Positions 1 to 10,444 of a stretch of DNA of 64,000 nt are shown in pieces. Each line of letters starts with the position of its first letter. Position 1 is the stretch's first letter. Source of the stretch: Eublepharis macularius. Lineage: Eukaryota > Chordata > Lepidosauria > Squamata > Eublepharidae. The translations under genes were made by a program, and so were the position numbers. Location of the stretch: positions 144,221,464 through 144,285,463 of the forward strand of contig NC_072796.1 of the NCBI RefSeq assembly GCF_028583425.1, in the 5' to 3' direction. The notes beneath the pieces were generated by a model. That model saw only the letters and a list, made by a program, of their open reading frames with translations. It had not been told where the DNA came from and did no database searches.

Positions 1-1
1 G

Positions 2-3000
2 CGGGGCTACTTTGATGAGGAAATGAACCAGATCCTCTCGGATCCTACGGATGACACCAAGGGCTTCTTCGATCCCAACACTCATGAAAACCTCACATAT
101 ATGCAACTTCTGCTCAGATGTGTTCCTGATCCGGATACCGGCTTGTTGATGCTTCCGTTGATGGAAAAGGGATCCTTATTCTTCGCCCTCAGTGAGAACA
201 CACGGAAGTCTTTGCAGTCGGCCAAGACCACGGTTGACGTGGGGATCTTCCAGGGCCAGGAGGTCTCCGTCTGGGACCTGCTCTTCTCCAGATACATCCC
301 TCCGCACAAGAGACAGGAACTACTAAGGCAGTACAAAGCTGGCACAATCACCCTGCAGGAGATCACCAAAATACTCATCACCATCGTCACCGAGATCGAG
401 GAAAGGAATACCAGACACACCGAGTCTCCCCAACGAGCTCCCAGTCCACCCAAGCAGAAATCTCTGAAGCATGATTCTAGCCATCCACACCCGGAGGAAG
501 CCTGGCAGAAGACCTTGAAGACCACCACCACCACTATGCCTGTCGGAGAGCACCACGGTCAGCGAGTTTTTGTGTGGGATCTGCTCTTCTCTGATTACAT
601 CTCTGAGGAAAAGAGGACAGAATTGCTGGAGCTGTACAGGAGGGGGTTGCTACCGGTGGACAAGCTGATAAATGTCCTCACCACCCTCATCACAAAAAAA
701 GAAGCCACAAGTAGGAAACTTGACATCAAAGTGAGAAGCCCAGACCAAGAGATGGAAGCCCGTGAGGAAGCCCGTGGCATTTCCCCCTCAGAACCAGAAA
801 CCTGGGAAACGTCCTTGCGGTCTCATCACATCCAAGTCTCCCCTGGCGGGTTGCAAGGCCAACAGCTATCGCTGTGGGATGCCCTCTTCTCCCAGTACGT
901 CCCGGAGGGCCAAGGGGAAGAACTTCTGAGCAGCTTCCAAAACGGCACGCTGACCTTGGAGAAGCTCACAGAAGTCCTCACGTCCCTCTTCGCTGAGACC
1001 ACGACCAGAGGGAGCGCACATCCGAGGGCCCCAGAAACGCCTGCACGTTCCATGGGATCTTTGGATGAGGACGAAGAACGGGATGCTGACACAGCGGAAG
1101 GGGGAGAAATGGAAAAGGCTTTGAAGGCCCGGAAGGTTGAAATAACCGCTGGTGAATTCCGTGGACGGAAGGTCTCCGTGTGGGATCTGCTCCATTCCAA
1201 GTACATCCCCGCAGAGAAGAGGAAGGAGCTCCTGCACCTGTACAGGACTGGCATTCTCACCATCGACCAGATGGAAACCGTGGTCACCGGCATCATAAAC
1301 AGAATAGAGGAGGAGAAAACGGAAGAAGCAGCCTCCCACTCACACTCTCCGTCGTCCTGGGAAGAATCCCTACAGAATCACACCGTGGAGCTGCATGTCG
1401 GGGAATTCCAAGGCCAGGAAGCCTCCCTGTGGGATCTCCTCTTCTCTCAATACATTTCCGAGAGCCAAAGAGAGGAGCTCTTAACAATGTACCAGTCAGG
1501 AATCCTGAGCATTCAAGATATGATCGCCACAGTGGCCTCCACCCTCGCAGGGAGAAAGGGAAGCCATGTTCACGACGCAACAAGCACTCTGTCCAGGGAG
1601 ACGGCTCTGTCCCAGGCAGATAGAAGTATCCCAGCTCCACAGGATGGAGAGCTGGAACAGGCCTTACGGATGATGACCGTCGACATGCCTGTGGGTGAAT
1701 TCGGAGGCAGCAAGCGTTCCGTCTGGGATCTTCTCTTCTCCAAATATGTGACCCTACAGAAACGGCAAGAGCTCCTGGAGATGTATCGATCAGGGGCTGT
1801 GACCAGCGAGGAGCTTATCCGAATAATCACCACACTGATTGAAGAAACAGAAGAGAAGAGTAACACGCTGAAGTTTCTGGGACTCAGAAGGCAAGTGACT
1901 GCCTCGGAACTCTTCAGCTCTGAAATCATTGATCAGGACACGTTGTCTGACCTCACACGGGGCACCAAGACTGTAGAGGAGATCACAGAAATGGATTCGG
2001 TGAAGAGGTACTTGGAAGGCACCAGCTGCATTGCCGGGGTGCTTGTGCCCCCCAAGTCAGACCCGTCCAAGACACACAAGATGACCATCTATGAAGCCAT
2101 GTGGAAGGGCATCCTGAGGCCAGGCACTGCCTTGGTGCTGCTGGAGGCACAGGCCGCCACCGGCTTCATCATTGACCCGCTGAAGAATGAGAAACTCTCT
2201 GTGGATGACGCCGTCACAGCCGGACTGGTGGGTGCCGAGCTGCAGGAGAAGCTTCTCTCCGCAGAGAGGGCCGTGACCGGGTACAATGACCCCTACACAG
2301 GGAACCAAATCTCCCTCTTCCAGGCCATGAACAAAGGCCTCATTGTCAAAGACCACGGCATCCGCCTGCTGGAGGCCCAGATTGCCACAGGAGGCATCAT
2401 CGACCCCGTGCACAGTCACCGCCTCCCTGTGGAGGTTGCGTACAAGCGGGGCTACTTTGATGAGGAAATGAACCAGATCCTCTCGGATCCTACGGATGAC
2501 ACCAAGGGCTTCTTCGATCCCAACACTCATGAAAACCTCACATATATGCAACTTCTGCTCAGATGTGTTCCTGATCCGGATACCGGCTTGTTGATGCTTC
2601 CGTTGATGGAAAAGGGCTCCTTATTCTTCGCCCTCAGTGAGAACACACGGAAGTCTTTGCAGTCGGCCAAGACCACGGTTGACGTGGGGATCTTCCAGGG
2701 CCAGGAGGTCTCCGTCTGGGACCTCCTCTTCTCCAGATACATCCCTCCGCACAAGAGACAGGAACTACTAAGGCAGTACAAAGCTGGCACAATCACCCTG
2801 CAGGAGATCACCAAAATACTCATCACCATCGTCACCGAGATCGAGGAAAGGAATACCAGACACACCGAGTCTCCCCAACGAGCTCCCAGTCCACCCAAGC
2901 GGGAATCTCTGAAGCATGATTCTAGCCATCCACACCCAGAGGAAGCCTGGCAGAAGACCTTGAAGACCACCACCACCACTATGCCTGCCGGAGAGCACCA

Positions 3001-6000
3001 CGGTCAGCGAGTTTTTGTGTGGGATCTGCTCTTCTCTGATTACATCTCTGAGGAAAAGAGGACAGAATTGCTGGAGCTGTACAGGAGGGGGTTGCTACCG
3101 GTGGACAAGCTGATAAGTGTCCTCACCACCCTCGTCACAAAAAAAGAAGCCACAAGTAGGAAACTTGACATCAAAGTGAGAAGCCCAGACCAAGAGATGG
3201 AAGCCCGTGAGGAAGCCCGTGGCATTTCCCCCTCAGAACCAGAAACCTGGGAAATGTCCTTGCGGTCTCATCACATCCAAGTCTCCCCTGGCGGGTTGCA
3301 AGGCCAACAACTATCGCTGTGGGATGCCCTCTTCTCCCAGTACGTCCCAGAGGGCCAAGGGGAAGAACTTCTGAGCAGCTTCCAAAATGGCACGCTGACC
3401 TTGGAGAAGCTCACAGAAGTCCTCACGTCCCTCTTCGCTGAGACCACGACCAGAGAGAGCACACATCCCAGGGCCCCAGAAACGCCTGCACGTTCCATGG
3501 GATCTTTGGAGGAGGAGGAAGAACGGGATGCTGACACAGCGGAAGGGGGAGAAATGGAAAAGGCTTTGAAGGCCCGGAAGGTTGAAATAACCGCTGGTGA
3601 ATTCCGTGGACGGAAGGTCTCCGTGTGGGATCTGCTCCATTCCGAGTACATCCCCGCAGAGAAGAGGAAGGAGCTCCTGCACCTGTACAGGACTGGCATT
3701 CTCACCATCGACCAGATGGAAACCGTGGTCACCGGCATCATAAACAGAACAGAGGAGGAGAAAACGGAAGAAGCAGCCTCCCACTCACACTCTCCGTCGT
3801 CCTGGGAAGAATCCCTACGGAATCACACCGTGGAGCTGCATGTCGGGGAATTCCAAGGCCAGGAAGCCTCCCTGTGGGATCTCCTCTTCTCTCAATACAT
3901 TTCCGAGAGCCAAAGAGAGGAGCTCTTAACAATGTACCAGTCAGGAATCCTGAGCATTCAAGATATGATCGCCACAGTGGCCTCCACCCTCGCAGGGAGA
4001 AAGGGAAGCCATGTTCACGACGCAACAAGCACTCTGTCCAGGGAGACGGCTCTGTCCCAGGCAGATAGAAGTATCCCAGCTCCACAGGATGGAGAGCTGG
4101 AACAGGCCTTACGGATGATGACCATCGACGTGCCCGTGGGTGAATTCGGAGGCAGCAAGCGTTCCGTCTGGGAGCTTCTCTTCTCCAAATATGTGACCCT
4201 ACAGAAACGGCAAGAGCTCCTGGAGATGTATCGATCAGGGGCTGTGACCAGCGAGGAGCTTATCCGAATAATCACCACACTGATTGAAGAAACAGAAGAG
4301 AAGAGCAACACGCTGAAGTTTCCGGGACTCAGAAGGCAAGTGACTGCCTCGGAACTCTTCAGCTCTGAAATCATTGATCAGGACACGTTGTCTGACCTCA
4401 CACGGGGCACCAAGACTGTAGAGGAGATCACAGAAATGGATTCGGTGAAGAGGTACTTGGAAGGCACCAGCTGCATTGCCGGGGTGCTTGTGCCCCCCAA
4501 GTCAGACCCGTCCAAGACACACAAGATGACCATCTATGAAGCCATGTGGAAGGGCATCCTGAGGCCAGGCACTGCCTTGGTGCTGTTGGAGGCACAGGCC
4601 GCCACCGGCTTCATCATTGACCCGCTGAAGAATGAGAAACTCTCTGTGGATGACGCCGTCACAGCCGGACTGGTGGGTGCCGAGCTGCAGGAGAAGCTTC
4701 TCTCCGCAGAGAGGGCCGTGACCGGGTACAATGACCCCTACACAGGGAACCAAATCTCCCTCTTCCAGGCCATGAACAAAGGCCTCATTGTCAAAGACCA
4801 CGGCATCCGCCTGCTGGAGGCCCAGATTGCCACAGGAGGCATCATCGACCCCGTGCACAGTCACCGCCTCCCTGTGGAGGTTGCGTACAAGCGGGGCTAC
4901 TTTGATGAGGAAATGAACCAGATCCTCTCGGATCCTACGGATGACACCAAGGGCTTCTTCGATCCCAACACTCATGAAAACCTCACATATATGCAACTTC
5001 TGCTCAGATGTGTTCCTGATCCGGATACCGGCTTGTTGATGCTTCCGTTGATGGAAAAGGGCTCCTTATTCTTCGCCCTCAGTGAGAACACACGGAAGTC
5101 TTTGCAGTCGGCCAAGACCACGGTTGACGTGGGGATCTTCCAGGGCCAGGAGGTCTCTGTCTGGGACCTCCTCTTCTCCAGATACATCCCTCCGCACAAG
5201 AGACAGGAACTACTAAGGCAGTACAAAGCTGGCACAATCACCCTGCAGGAAATCACCAAAATACTCATCACCATCGTCACCGAGATCGAGGAAAGGAATA
5301 CCAGACACACCGAGTCTCCCCAACGAGCTCCCAGTCCACCCAAGCGGGAATCTCTGAAGCATGATTCTAGCCATCCACACCCGGAGGAAGCCTGGCAGAA
5401 GACCTTGAAGACCACCACCACCACTATGCCTGCCGGAGAGCACCACGGTCAGCGAGTTTTTGTGTGGGATCTGCTCTTCTCTGATTACATCTCTGAGGAA
5501 AAGAGGACAGAATTGCTGGAGCTGTACAGGAGGGGGTTGCTACCGGTGGACAAGCTGATAAGTGTCCTCACCACCCTCGTCACAAAAAAAGAAGCCACAA
5601 GTAGGAAACTTGACATCAAAGTGAGAAGCCCAGACCAAGAGATGGAAGCCCTTGAGGAAGCCCGTGGCATTTCCCCCTCAGAACCAGAAACCTGGGAAAC
5701 GTCCTTGCGGTCTCATCACATCCAAGTCTCCCCTGGCGGGTTGCAAGGCCAACAACTATCGCTGTGGGATGCCCTCTTCTCCCAGTACGTCCCAGAGGGC
5801 CAAGGGGAAGAACTTCTGAGCAGCTTCCAAAACGGCACGCTGACCTTGGAGAAGCTCACAGAAATCCTCACGTCCCTCTTCGCTGAGACCACGACCAGAG
5901 AGAGCACACATCCCAGGGCCCCAGAAACGCCTGCACGTTCCATGGGATCTTTGGAGGAGGAGGAAGAACGGGATGCTGACACAGCGGAAGGGGGAGAAAT

Positions 6001-9000
6001 GGAAAAGGCTTTGAAGGCCCGGAAGGTTGAAATAACCGCTGGTGAATTCCGTGGACGGAAGGTCTCCGTGTGGGATCTGCTCCATTCCGAGTACATCCCC
6101 GCAGAGAAGAGGAAGGAGCTCCTGCACCTGTACAGGACTGGCATTCTCACCATCGACCAGATGGAAACCGTGGTCACCGGCATCATAAACAGAACAGAGG
6201 AGGAGAAAACGGAAGAAGCAGCCTCCCACTCACACTCTCCGTCGTCCTGGGAAGAATCCCTACGGAATCACACCGTGGAGCTGCATGTCGGGGAATTCCA
6301 AGGCCAGGAAGCCTCCCTGTGGGATCTCCTGTTCTCTCAATACATTTCCGAGAGCCAAAGAGAGGAGCTCTTAACAATGTACCAGTCAGGAATCCTGAGC
6401 ATTCAAGATATGATCGCCACAGTGGCCTCCACCCTCGCAGGGAGAAAGGGAAGCCATGTTCACGATGCAACAAGCACTCTGTCCAGGGAGACGGCTCTGT
6501 CCCAGGCAGATAGAAGTATCCCAGCTCCACAGGATGGAGAGCTGGAACAGGCCTTACGGATGATGACCGTCGACATGCCTGTGGGTGAATTCGGAGGCAG
6601 CAAGCGTTCCGTCTGGGATCTTCTCTTCTCCAAATATGTGACCCTACAGAAACGGCAAGAGCTCCTGGAGATGTATCGATCAGGGGCTGTGACCAGCGAG
6701 GAGCTTATCCGAATAATCACCACACTGATTGAAGAAACAGAAGAGAAGAGCAACACGCTGAAGTTTCTGGGACTCAGAAGGCAAGTGACTGCCTCGGAAC
6801 TCTTCAGCTCTGAAATCATTGATCAGGACACGTTGTCTGACCTCACACGGGGCACCAAGACTGTAGAGGAGATCACAGAAATGGATTCGGTGAAGAGGTA
6901 CTTGGAAGGCACCAGCTGCATTGCCGGGGTGCTTGTGCCCCCCAAGTCAGACCCGTCCAAGACACACAAGATGACCATCTACGAAGCCATGTGGAAGGGC
7001 ATCCTGAGGCCAGGCACTGCCTTGGTGCTGCTGGAGGCACAGGCCGCCACCGGCTTCATCATTGACCCGCTGAAGAACGAGAAACTCTCTGTGGATGACG
7101 CCGTCTCAGCCGGACTGGTGGGTGCCGAGCTGCAGGAGAAGCTTCTCTCCGCAGAGAGGGCCGTGACCGGGTACAATGACCCCTACACAGGGAACAAAAT
7201 CTCCCTCTTCCAGGCCATGAACAAAGGCCTCATTGTCAAAGACCACGGCATCCGCCTGCTGGAGGCCCAGATTGCCACAGGAGGCATCATCGACCCCGTG
7301 CACAGTCACCGCCTCCCTGTGGAGGTTGCGTACAAGCGGGGCTACTTTGATGAGGAAATGAACCAGATCCTCTCGGATCCTACGGATGACACCAAGGGCT
7401 TCTTCGATCCCAACACTCATGAAAACCTCACATATATGCAACTTCTGCTCAGATGTGTTCCTGATCCGGATACCGGCTTGTTGATGCTTCCGTTGATGGA
7501 AAAGGGCTCCTTATTCTTCGCCCTCAGTGAGAACACACGGAAGTCTTTGCAGTCGGCCAAGACCACGGTTGACGTGGGGATCTTCCAGGGCCAGGAGGTC
7601 TCCGTCTGGGACCTGCTCTTCTCCAGATACATCCCTCCGCACAAGAGACAGGAACTACTAAGGCAGTACAAAGCTGGCACAATCACCCTGCAGGAGATCA
7701 CCAAAATACTCATCACCATCGTCACCGAGATCGAGGAAAGGAATACCAGACACACCGAGTCTCCCCAACGAGCTCCCAGTCCACCCAAGCGGGAATCTCT
7801 GAAGCATGATTCTAGCCATCCACACCCGGAGGAAGCCTGGCAGAAGACCTTGAAGACCACCACCACCACTATGCCTGCCGGAGAGCACCACGGTCAGCGA
7901 GTTTTTGTGTGGGATCTGCTCTTCTCTGATTACATCTCTGAGGAAAAGAGGACAGAATTGCTGGAGCTGTACAGGAGGGGGTTGCTACCGGTGGACAAGC
8001 TGATAAGTGTCCTCACCACCCTCGTCACAAAAAAAGAAGCCACAAGTAGGAAACTTGACATCAAAGTGAGAAGCCCAGACCAAGAGATGGAAGCACGTGA
8101 GGAAGCCCGCGGCGTTTCCCCCTCAGAACCAGAAACCTGGGAAACGTCCTTGCGGTCTCATCACATCCAAGTCTCCCCTGGCGGGTTGCAAGGCCAACAG
8201 CTATCGCTGTGGGATGCCCTCTTCTCCCAGTACGTCCCGGAGGGCCAAGGGGAAGAACTTCTGAGCAGCTTCCAAAACGGCATGCTGACCTTGGAGAAGC
8301 TCACAGAAATCCTCACGTCCCTCTTCGCTGAGACCACGACCAGAGGGAGCGCACATCCCAGGGCCCCAGAAACGCATGCACGCTCCATGGGATCTTTGGA
8401 GGAGGAGGAAGAACGGGATGCTGACACAGCGGAAGGGGGAGAAATGGAAAAGGCTTTGAAGGCCCGGAAGGTTGAAATAACCACTGGTGAATTCCGTGGA
8501 CGGAAGGTCTCCGTGTGGGATCTGCTCCATTCCAAGTACATCCCCGCAGAGAAGAGGAAGGAGCTCCTGCACCTGTACAGGACTGGCATTCTCACCATCG
8601 ACCAGATGGAAACCGTGGTCACCGGCATCATAAACAGAACAGAGGAGGAGAAAACGGAAGAAGCTTTCTCCAGGGCCCAATATGATTCAGTTTCATCAGA
8701 GGGGGACAGTATACAGTCATCATACTATGACCTTCTGCAACATACTTCACGCCTGGAGAATATTGATGTAACTATCCGTGAGATCCAAGACCAGAAGTCT
8801 TCCGTGTGGGATCCTTTCTTTTCTAAGTTTGTCTCCAATATCAGGACAGAAGAGGTAGTACACAGACATGGTGCACCAGCAGTAAGCATTAAAGAAAGCA
8901 TTAGAAGCAGCATCACCACTGTTATTACACAAACTGAAAACTCACCAGTGGGGGAGAGTCTAAGGGGAGATGCTCCGTCCTTGGATACATTAATGGCTTC

Positions 9001-10444
9001 TCCATCAGAGGGCCAAGTTGACATCGAGAATGCCTTAAAATCCCGGATGATAAAGGGATGTTTTGATGAGTTACCTGATGCACAGGTTTCCCTTTGGGAT
9101 GTGTGCCATTGTGAATCCATCCCTGAAGAGACAAGGAAGGATCTCTTGGAACTCTTCAAGTCTGGCACACTCACAATTGATCAGTTGGAAGCCATTGTCA
9201 CCACCATCCTCAGCAAAAGAACAGGAGAGGAAAGGAAGACTGGATCGCCGCCTGTCTTGCACTCAGATGTCTGGGAAGGCCCACTGAGGAATCACAAGGT
9301 GCTGCGACATGTAGGTGTGTTTCAAGGCCAGGAAGCTTCCGCGTGGGATCTACTTTTCTCTCAGCATATACCGGAATATAAAAGGGAAGAGCTTCTGAGA
9401 AAATACCGAAATGGCGGGCTATGTCTTGAGGAGCTCACAGAAATCCTCGCGTCCCTCTTCGCTGAAACTATGACCAGTGGGAGCGCACATCCCAGGACTC
9501 CAGAAACACATGCCATGGCATCTCTGGAGGGGGAGGAAGAAAAGGATGCTGACAAACCAGAAGGGGGAGAAACAGAAGAGGCCTTGAAAGCCCGGAAGGT
9601 TGAAATAACCACTGGTGAATTCCGTGGGCGGAAGGTCTCCGTGTGGGATCTGCTCCATTCCAAGTACGTCCCTTCAGAGAAGAGGAAGGAGCTCCTGCAC
9701 CTGTACAGGACTGGCATTCTCACCATCGACCAGATGGGAACCGTGGTCACCGGCATCGTAAACAGAACAGAGGAGGAGAATACAAAAAAAGTTGAGTGGA
9801 TATCAAATCAAAATCAAGAGACAAGATCATTAACCAAAAGTCCAAATGTTTGTTTCGGTCTCTCTGTCTCTATGGAAAACATTTTACGGTCTGAGAGTGT
9901 TGTGGTGCCAGTTGGTGATTTCCAAGGGCAGATGGTATCTTGCTGGGATCTTCTATTCTCCCGATACATCTTAGAAGACAAGAGACAGGAGCTTCTAACC
10001 AAATTCAAGGAGAAGATCCTCTCTCTTGAGGAACTGATCAGCACACTCACCAATATCATCACAGAAGCTGAAAGACATAACTGGGATCAGTCCTCACGGC
10101 CCGGCAGAGACGCTTTGGGTGTCTCAGAGAAAAGAGATGATTCCCACGCAGAGCAGCAGCAGTTGAAAAAATCTTTGAGGACTACAATGGTCCATGTGAC
10201 TAGTGGAGAATTTAAGGGGCAAAAGGTGTGTGTCCTGGATCTCCTCTTCTCCAAATACGTCCCTCAGGACCAAAGGCAAGAACTTCTCGAGCTGTACAGA
10301 GGAGGGGCATTACCCATCCAAGATATGGTAAGCGTGATCAGCACCATGATTGAAGACGCTGAATGCAAGAAGGCAGGTGTAAAGAGGAGAATCCCCAGCA
10401 AAGGGGGGGCATTATCTTGGACAGATAAAGGGGCTCACCCCTAA
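2..10444 (+). CDS. EPPK1: Epiplakin, 3' part of giant single-exon gene (5' end outside window)
   Basis: Epiplakin is a plakin-family cytolinker built almost only of plectin-repeat domains; it binds keratin and vimentin filaments in epithelial cells. The frame is open at the left edge (position 2) and runs without intron to TAA at 10442-10444, about 3,480 residues. It has three full 815-residue units starting at 23, 2468 and 4913 and a fourth from 7358 to about 8663. Each unit has six ~63-residue modules (G-E-F-x-G-Q-x-V-S-V-W-D-L-L-F-S-x-Y-I-P ... KRQELL ... ITTLIEE) followed by a plectin-repeat domain with LLEAQAATGFIIDP, GLIVKDHGIRLLEAQ and MEKGSLF-type motifs. A tail of six diverged modules ends the protein. 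The ATG at 23 is an internal methionine, not the start. An uninterrupted coding region of this size fits epiplakin, and NRBP2 downstream agrees with its known neighbourhood. The name is inferred from family and synteny; a lineage-specific epiplakin-like paralogue is the alternative. Confidence 0.9.
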   Translation, partial: RGYFDEEMNQILSDPTDDTKGFFDPNTHENLTYMQLLLRCVPDPDTGLLMLPLMEKGSLFFALSENTRKSLQSAKTTVDVGIFQGQEVSVWDLLFSRYIPPHKRQELLRQYKAGTITLQEITKILITIVTEIEERNTRHTESPQRAPSPPKQKSLKHDSSHPHPEEAWQKTLKTTTTTMPVGEHHGQRVFVWDLLFSDYISEEKRTELLELYRRGLLPVDKLINVLTTLITKKEATSRKLDIKVRSPDQEMEAREEARGISPSEPETWETSLRSHHIQVSPGGLQGQQLSLWDALFSQYVPEGQGEELLSSFQNGTLTLEKLTEVLTSLFAETTTRGSAHPRAPETPARSMGSLDEDEERDADTAEGGEMEKALKARKVEITAGEFRGRKVSVWDLLHSKYIPAEKRKELLHLYRTGILTIDQMETVVTGIINRIEEEKTEEAASHSHSPSSWEESLQNHTVELHVGEFQGQEASLWDLLFSQYISESQREELLTMYQSGILSIQDMIATVASTLAGRKGSHVHDATSTLSRETALSQADRSIPAPQDGELEQALRMMTVDMPVGEFGGSKRSVWDLLFSKYVTLQKRQELLEMYRSGAVTSEELIRIITTLIEETEEKSNTLKFLGLRRQVTASELFSSEIIDQDTLSDLTRGTKTVEEITEMDSVKRYLEGTSCIAGVLVPPKSDPSKTHKMTIYEAMWKGILRPGTALVLLEAQAATGFIIDPLKNEKLSVDDAVTAGLVGAELQEKLLSAERAVTGYNDPYTGNQISLFQAMNKGLIVKDHGIRLLEAQIATGGIIDPVHSHRLPVEVAYKRGYFDEEMNQILSDPTDDTKGFFDPNTHENLTYMQLLLRCVPDPDTGLLMLPLMEKGSLFFALSENTRKSLQSAKTTVDVGIFQGQEVSVWDLLFSRYIPPHKRQELLRQYKAGTITLQEITKILITIVTEIEERNTRHTESPQRAPSPPKRESLKHDSSHPHPEEAWQKTLKTTTTTMPAGEHHGQRVFVWDLLFSDYISEEKRTELLELYRRGLLPVDKLISVLTTLVTKKEATSRKLDIKVRSPDQEMEAREEARGISPSEPETWEMSLRSHHIQVSPGGLQGQQLSLWDALFSQYVPEGQGEELLSSFQNGTLTLEKLTEVLTSLFAETTTRESTHPRAPETPARSMGSLEEEEERDADTAEGGEMEKALKARKVEITAGEFRGRKVSVWDLLHSEYIPAEKRKELLHLYRTGILTIDQMETVVTGIINRTEEEKTEEAASHSHSPSSWEESLRNHTVELHVGEFQGQEASLWDLLFSQYISESQREELLTMYQSGILSIQDMIATVASTLAGRKGSHVHDATSTLSRETALSQADRSIPAPQDGELEQALRMMTIDVPVGEFGGSKRSVWELLFSKYVTLQKRQELLEMYRSGAVTSEELIRIITTLIEETEEKSNTLKFPGLRRQVTASELFSSEIIDQDTLSDLTRGTKTVEEITEMDSVKRYLEGTSCIAGVLVPPKSDPSKTHKMTIYEAMWKGILRPGTALVLLEAQAATGFIIDPLKNEKLSVDDAVTAGLVGAELQEKLLSAERAVTGYNDPYTGNQISLFQAMNKGLIVKDHGIRLLEAQIATGGIIDPVHSHRLPVEVAYKRGYFDEEMNQILSDPTDDTKGFFDPNTHENLTYMQLLLRCVPDPDTGLLMLPLMEKGSLFFALSENTRKSLQSAKTTVDVGIFQGQEVSVWDLLFSRYIPPHKRQELLRQYKAGTITLQEITKILITIVTEIEERNTRHTESPQRAPSPPKRESLKHDSSHPHPEEAWQKTLKTTTTTMPAGEHHGQRVFVWDLLFSDYISEEKRTELLELYRRGLLPVDKLISVLTTLVTKKEATSRKLDIKVRSPDQEMEALEEARGISPSEPETWETSLRSHHIQVSPGGLQGQQLSLWDALFSQYVPEGQGEELLSSFQNGTLTLEKLTEILTSLFAETTTRESTHPRAPETPARSMGSLEEEEERDADTAEGGEMEKALKARKVEITAGEFRGRKVSVWDLLHSEYIPAEKRKELLHLYRTGILTIDQMETVVTGIINRTEEEKTEEAASHSHSPSSWEESLRNHTVELHVGEFQGQEASLWDLLFSQYISESQREELLTMYQSGILSIQDMIATVASTLAGRKGSHVHDATSTLSRETALSQADRSIPAPQDGELEQALRMMTVDMPVGEFGGSKRSVWDLLFSKYVTLQKRQELLEMYRSGAVTSEELIRIITTLIEETEEKSNTLKFLGLRRQVTASELFSSEIIDQDTLSDLTRGTKTVEEITEMDSVKRYLEGTSCIAGVLVPPKSDPSKTHKMTIYEAMWKGILRPGTALVLLEAQAATGFIIDPLKNEKLSVDDAVSAGLVGAELQEKLLSAERAVTGYNDPYTGNKISLFQAMNKGLIVKDHGIRLLEAQIATGGIIDPVHSHRLPVEVAYKRGYFDEEMNQILSDPTDDTKGFFDPNTHENLTYMQLLLRCVPDPDTGLLMLPLMEKGSLFFALSENTRKSLQSAKTTVDVGIFQGQEVSVWDLLFSRYIPPHKRQELLRQYKAGTITLQEITKILITIVTEIEERNTRHTESPQRAPSPPKRESLKHDSSHPHPEEAWQKTLKTTTTTMPAGEHHGQRVFVWDLLFSDYISEEKRTELLELYRRGLLPVDKLISVLTTLVTKKEATSRKLDIKVRSPDQEMEAREEARGVSPSEPETWETSLRSHHIQVSPGGLQGQQLSLWDALFSQYVPEGQGEELLSSFQNGMLTLEKLTEILTSLFAETTTRGSAHPRAPETHARSMGSLEEEEERDADTAEGGEMEKALKARKVEITTGEFRGRKVSVWDLLHSKYIPAEKRKELLHLYRTGILTIDQMETVVTGIINRTEEEKTEEAFSRAQYDSVSSEGDSIQSSYYDLLQHTSRLENIDVTIREIQDQKSSVWDPFFSKFVSNIRTEEVVHRHGAPAVSIKESIRSSITTVITQTENSPVGESLRGDAPSLDTLMASPSEGQVDIENALKSRMIKGCFDELPDAQVSLWDVCHCESIPEETRKDLLELFKSGTLTIDQLEAIVTTILSKRTGEERKTGSPPVLHSDVWEGPLRNHKVLRHVGVFQGQEASAWDLLFSQHIPEYKREELLRKYRNGGLCLEELTEILASLFAETMTSGSAHPRTPETHAMASLEGEEEKDADKPEGGETEEALKARKVEITTGEFRGRKVSVWDLLHSKYVPSEKRKELLHLYRTGILTIDQMGTVVTGIVNRTEEENTKKVEWISNQNQETRSLTKSPNVCFGLSVSMENILRSESVVVPVGDFQGQMVSCWDLLFSRYILEDKRQELLTKFKEKILSLEELISTLTNIITEAERHNWDQSSRPGRDALGVSEKRDDSHAEQQQLKKSLRTTMVHVTSGEFKGQKVCVLDLLFSKYVPQDQRQELLELYRGGALPIQDMVSVISTMIEDAECKKAGVKRRIPSKGGALSWTDKGAHP
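23..8663 (+). repeat. Coding tandem repeat, 2,445-bp unit, about 3.5 copies
   Basis: The same ATG-AAC-CAG motif recurs at 23, 2468, 4913 and 7358, exactly 2,445 bp (815 codons) apart, with no length change between copies. By reading the proteins, units 2 and 3 differ at about nine residues and units 1 and 2 at about seventeen, and most codons are identical at the DNA level too. The fourth unit matches until about 8663, where the residues after EEEKTEEA switch from the ASHSHSPSSW path to a different sequence. Such near-identity, silent sites included, points to recent amplification or ongoing gene conversion or unequal exchange. The array continues leftward out of the window, so its total copy number is unknown. 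Confidence 0.95.
8664..10444 (+). other. Diverged C-terminal module tail of epiplakin
   Basis: After the homogenised units the frame carries six further modules near 8722-8935, 9025-9225, 9268-9480, 9577-9780, 9874-10078 and 10162-10365, with no further plectin-repeat domain. The first two are strongly eroded (WDPFFSKFVS; WDVCHCESIP). The third and fourth resemble unit modules 3/5 and 4, and the fourth is almost identical to module 4. The last two are distinct (CWDLLFSRYI; VLDLLFSKYV). The protein ends in a short basic stretch (KKAGVKRRIPSK). This part seems to have escaped the homogenisation acting on the array. Confidence 0.8.

Noticed and set aside
23-25. ATG at 23 as start of the epiplakin protein
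   Set aside because: The same methionine recurs inside each unit and the frame is open to the window edge, so it is internal.
1180-1623. 147-codon plus-strand ORF repeated in each epiplakin unit
   Set aside because: Out-of-frame shadow of the epiplakin coding repeat; recurs every 2,445 bp only because the DNA does.
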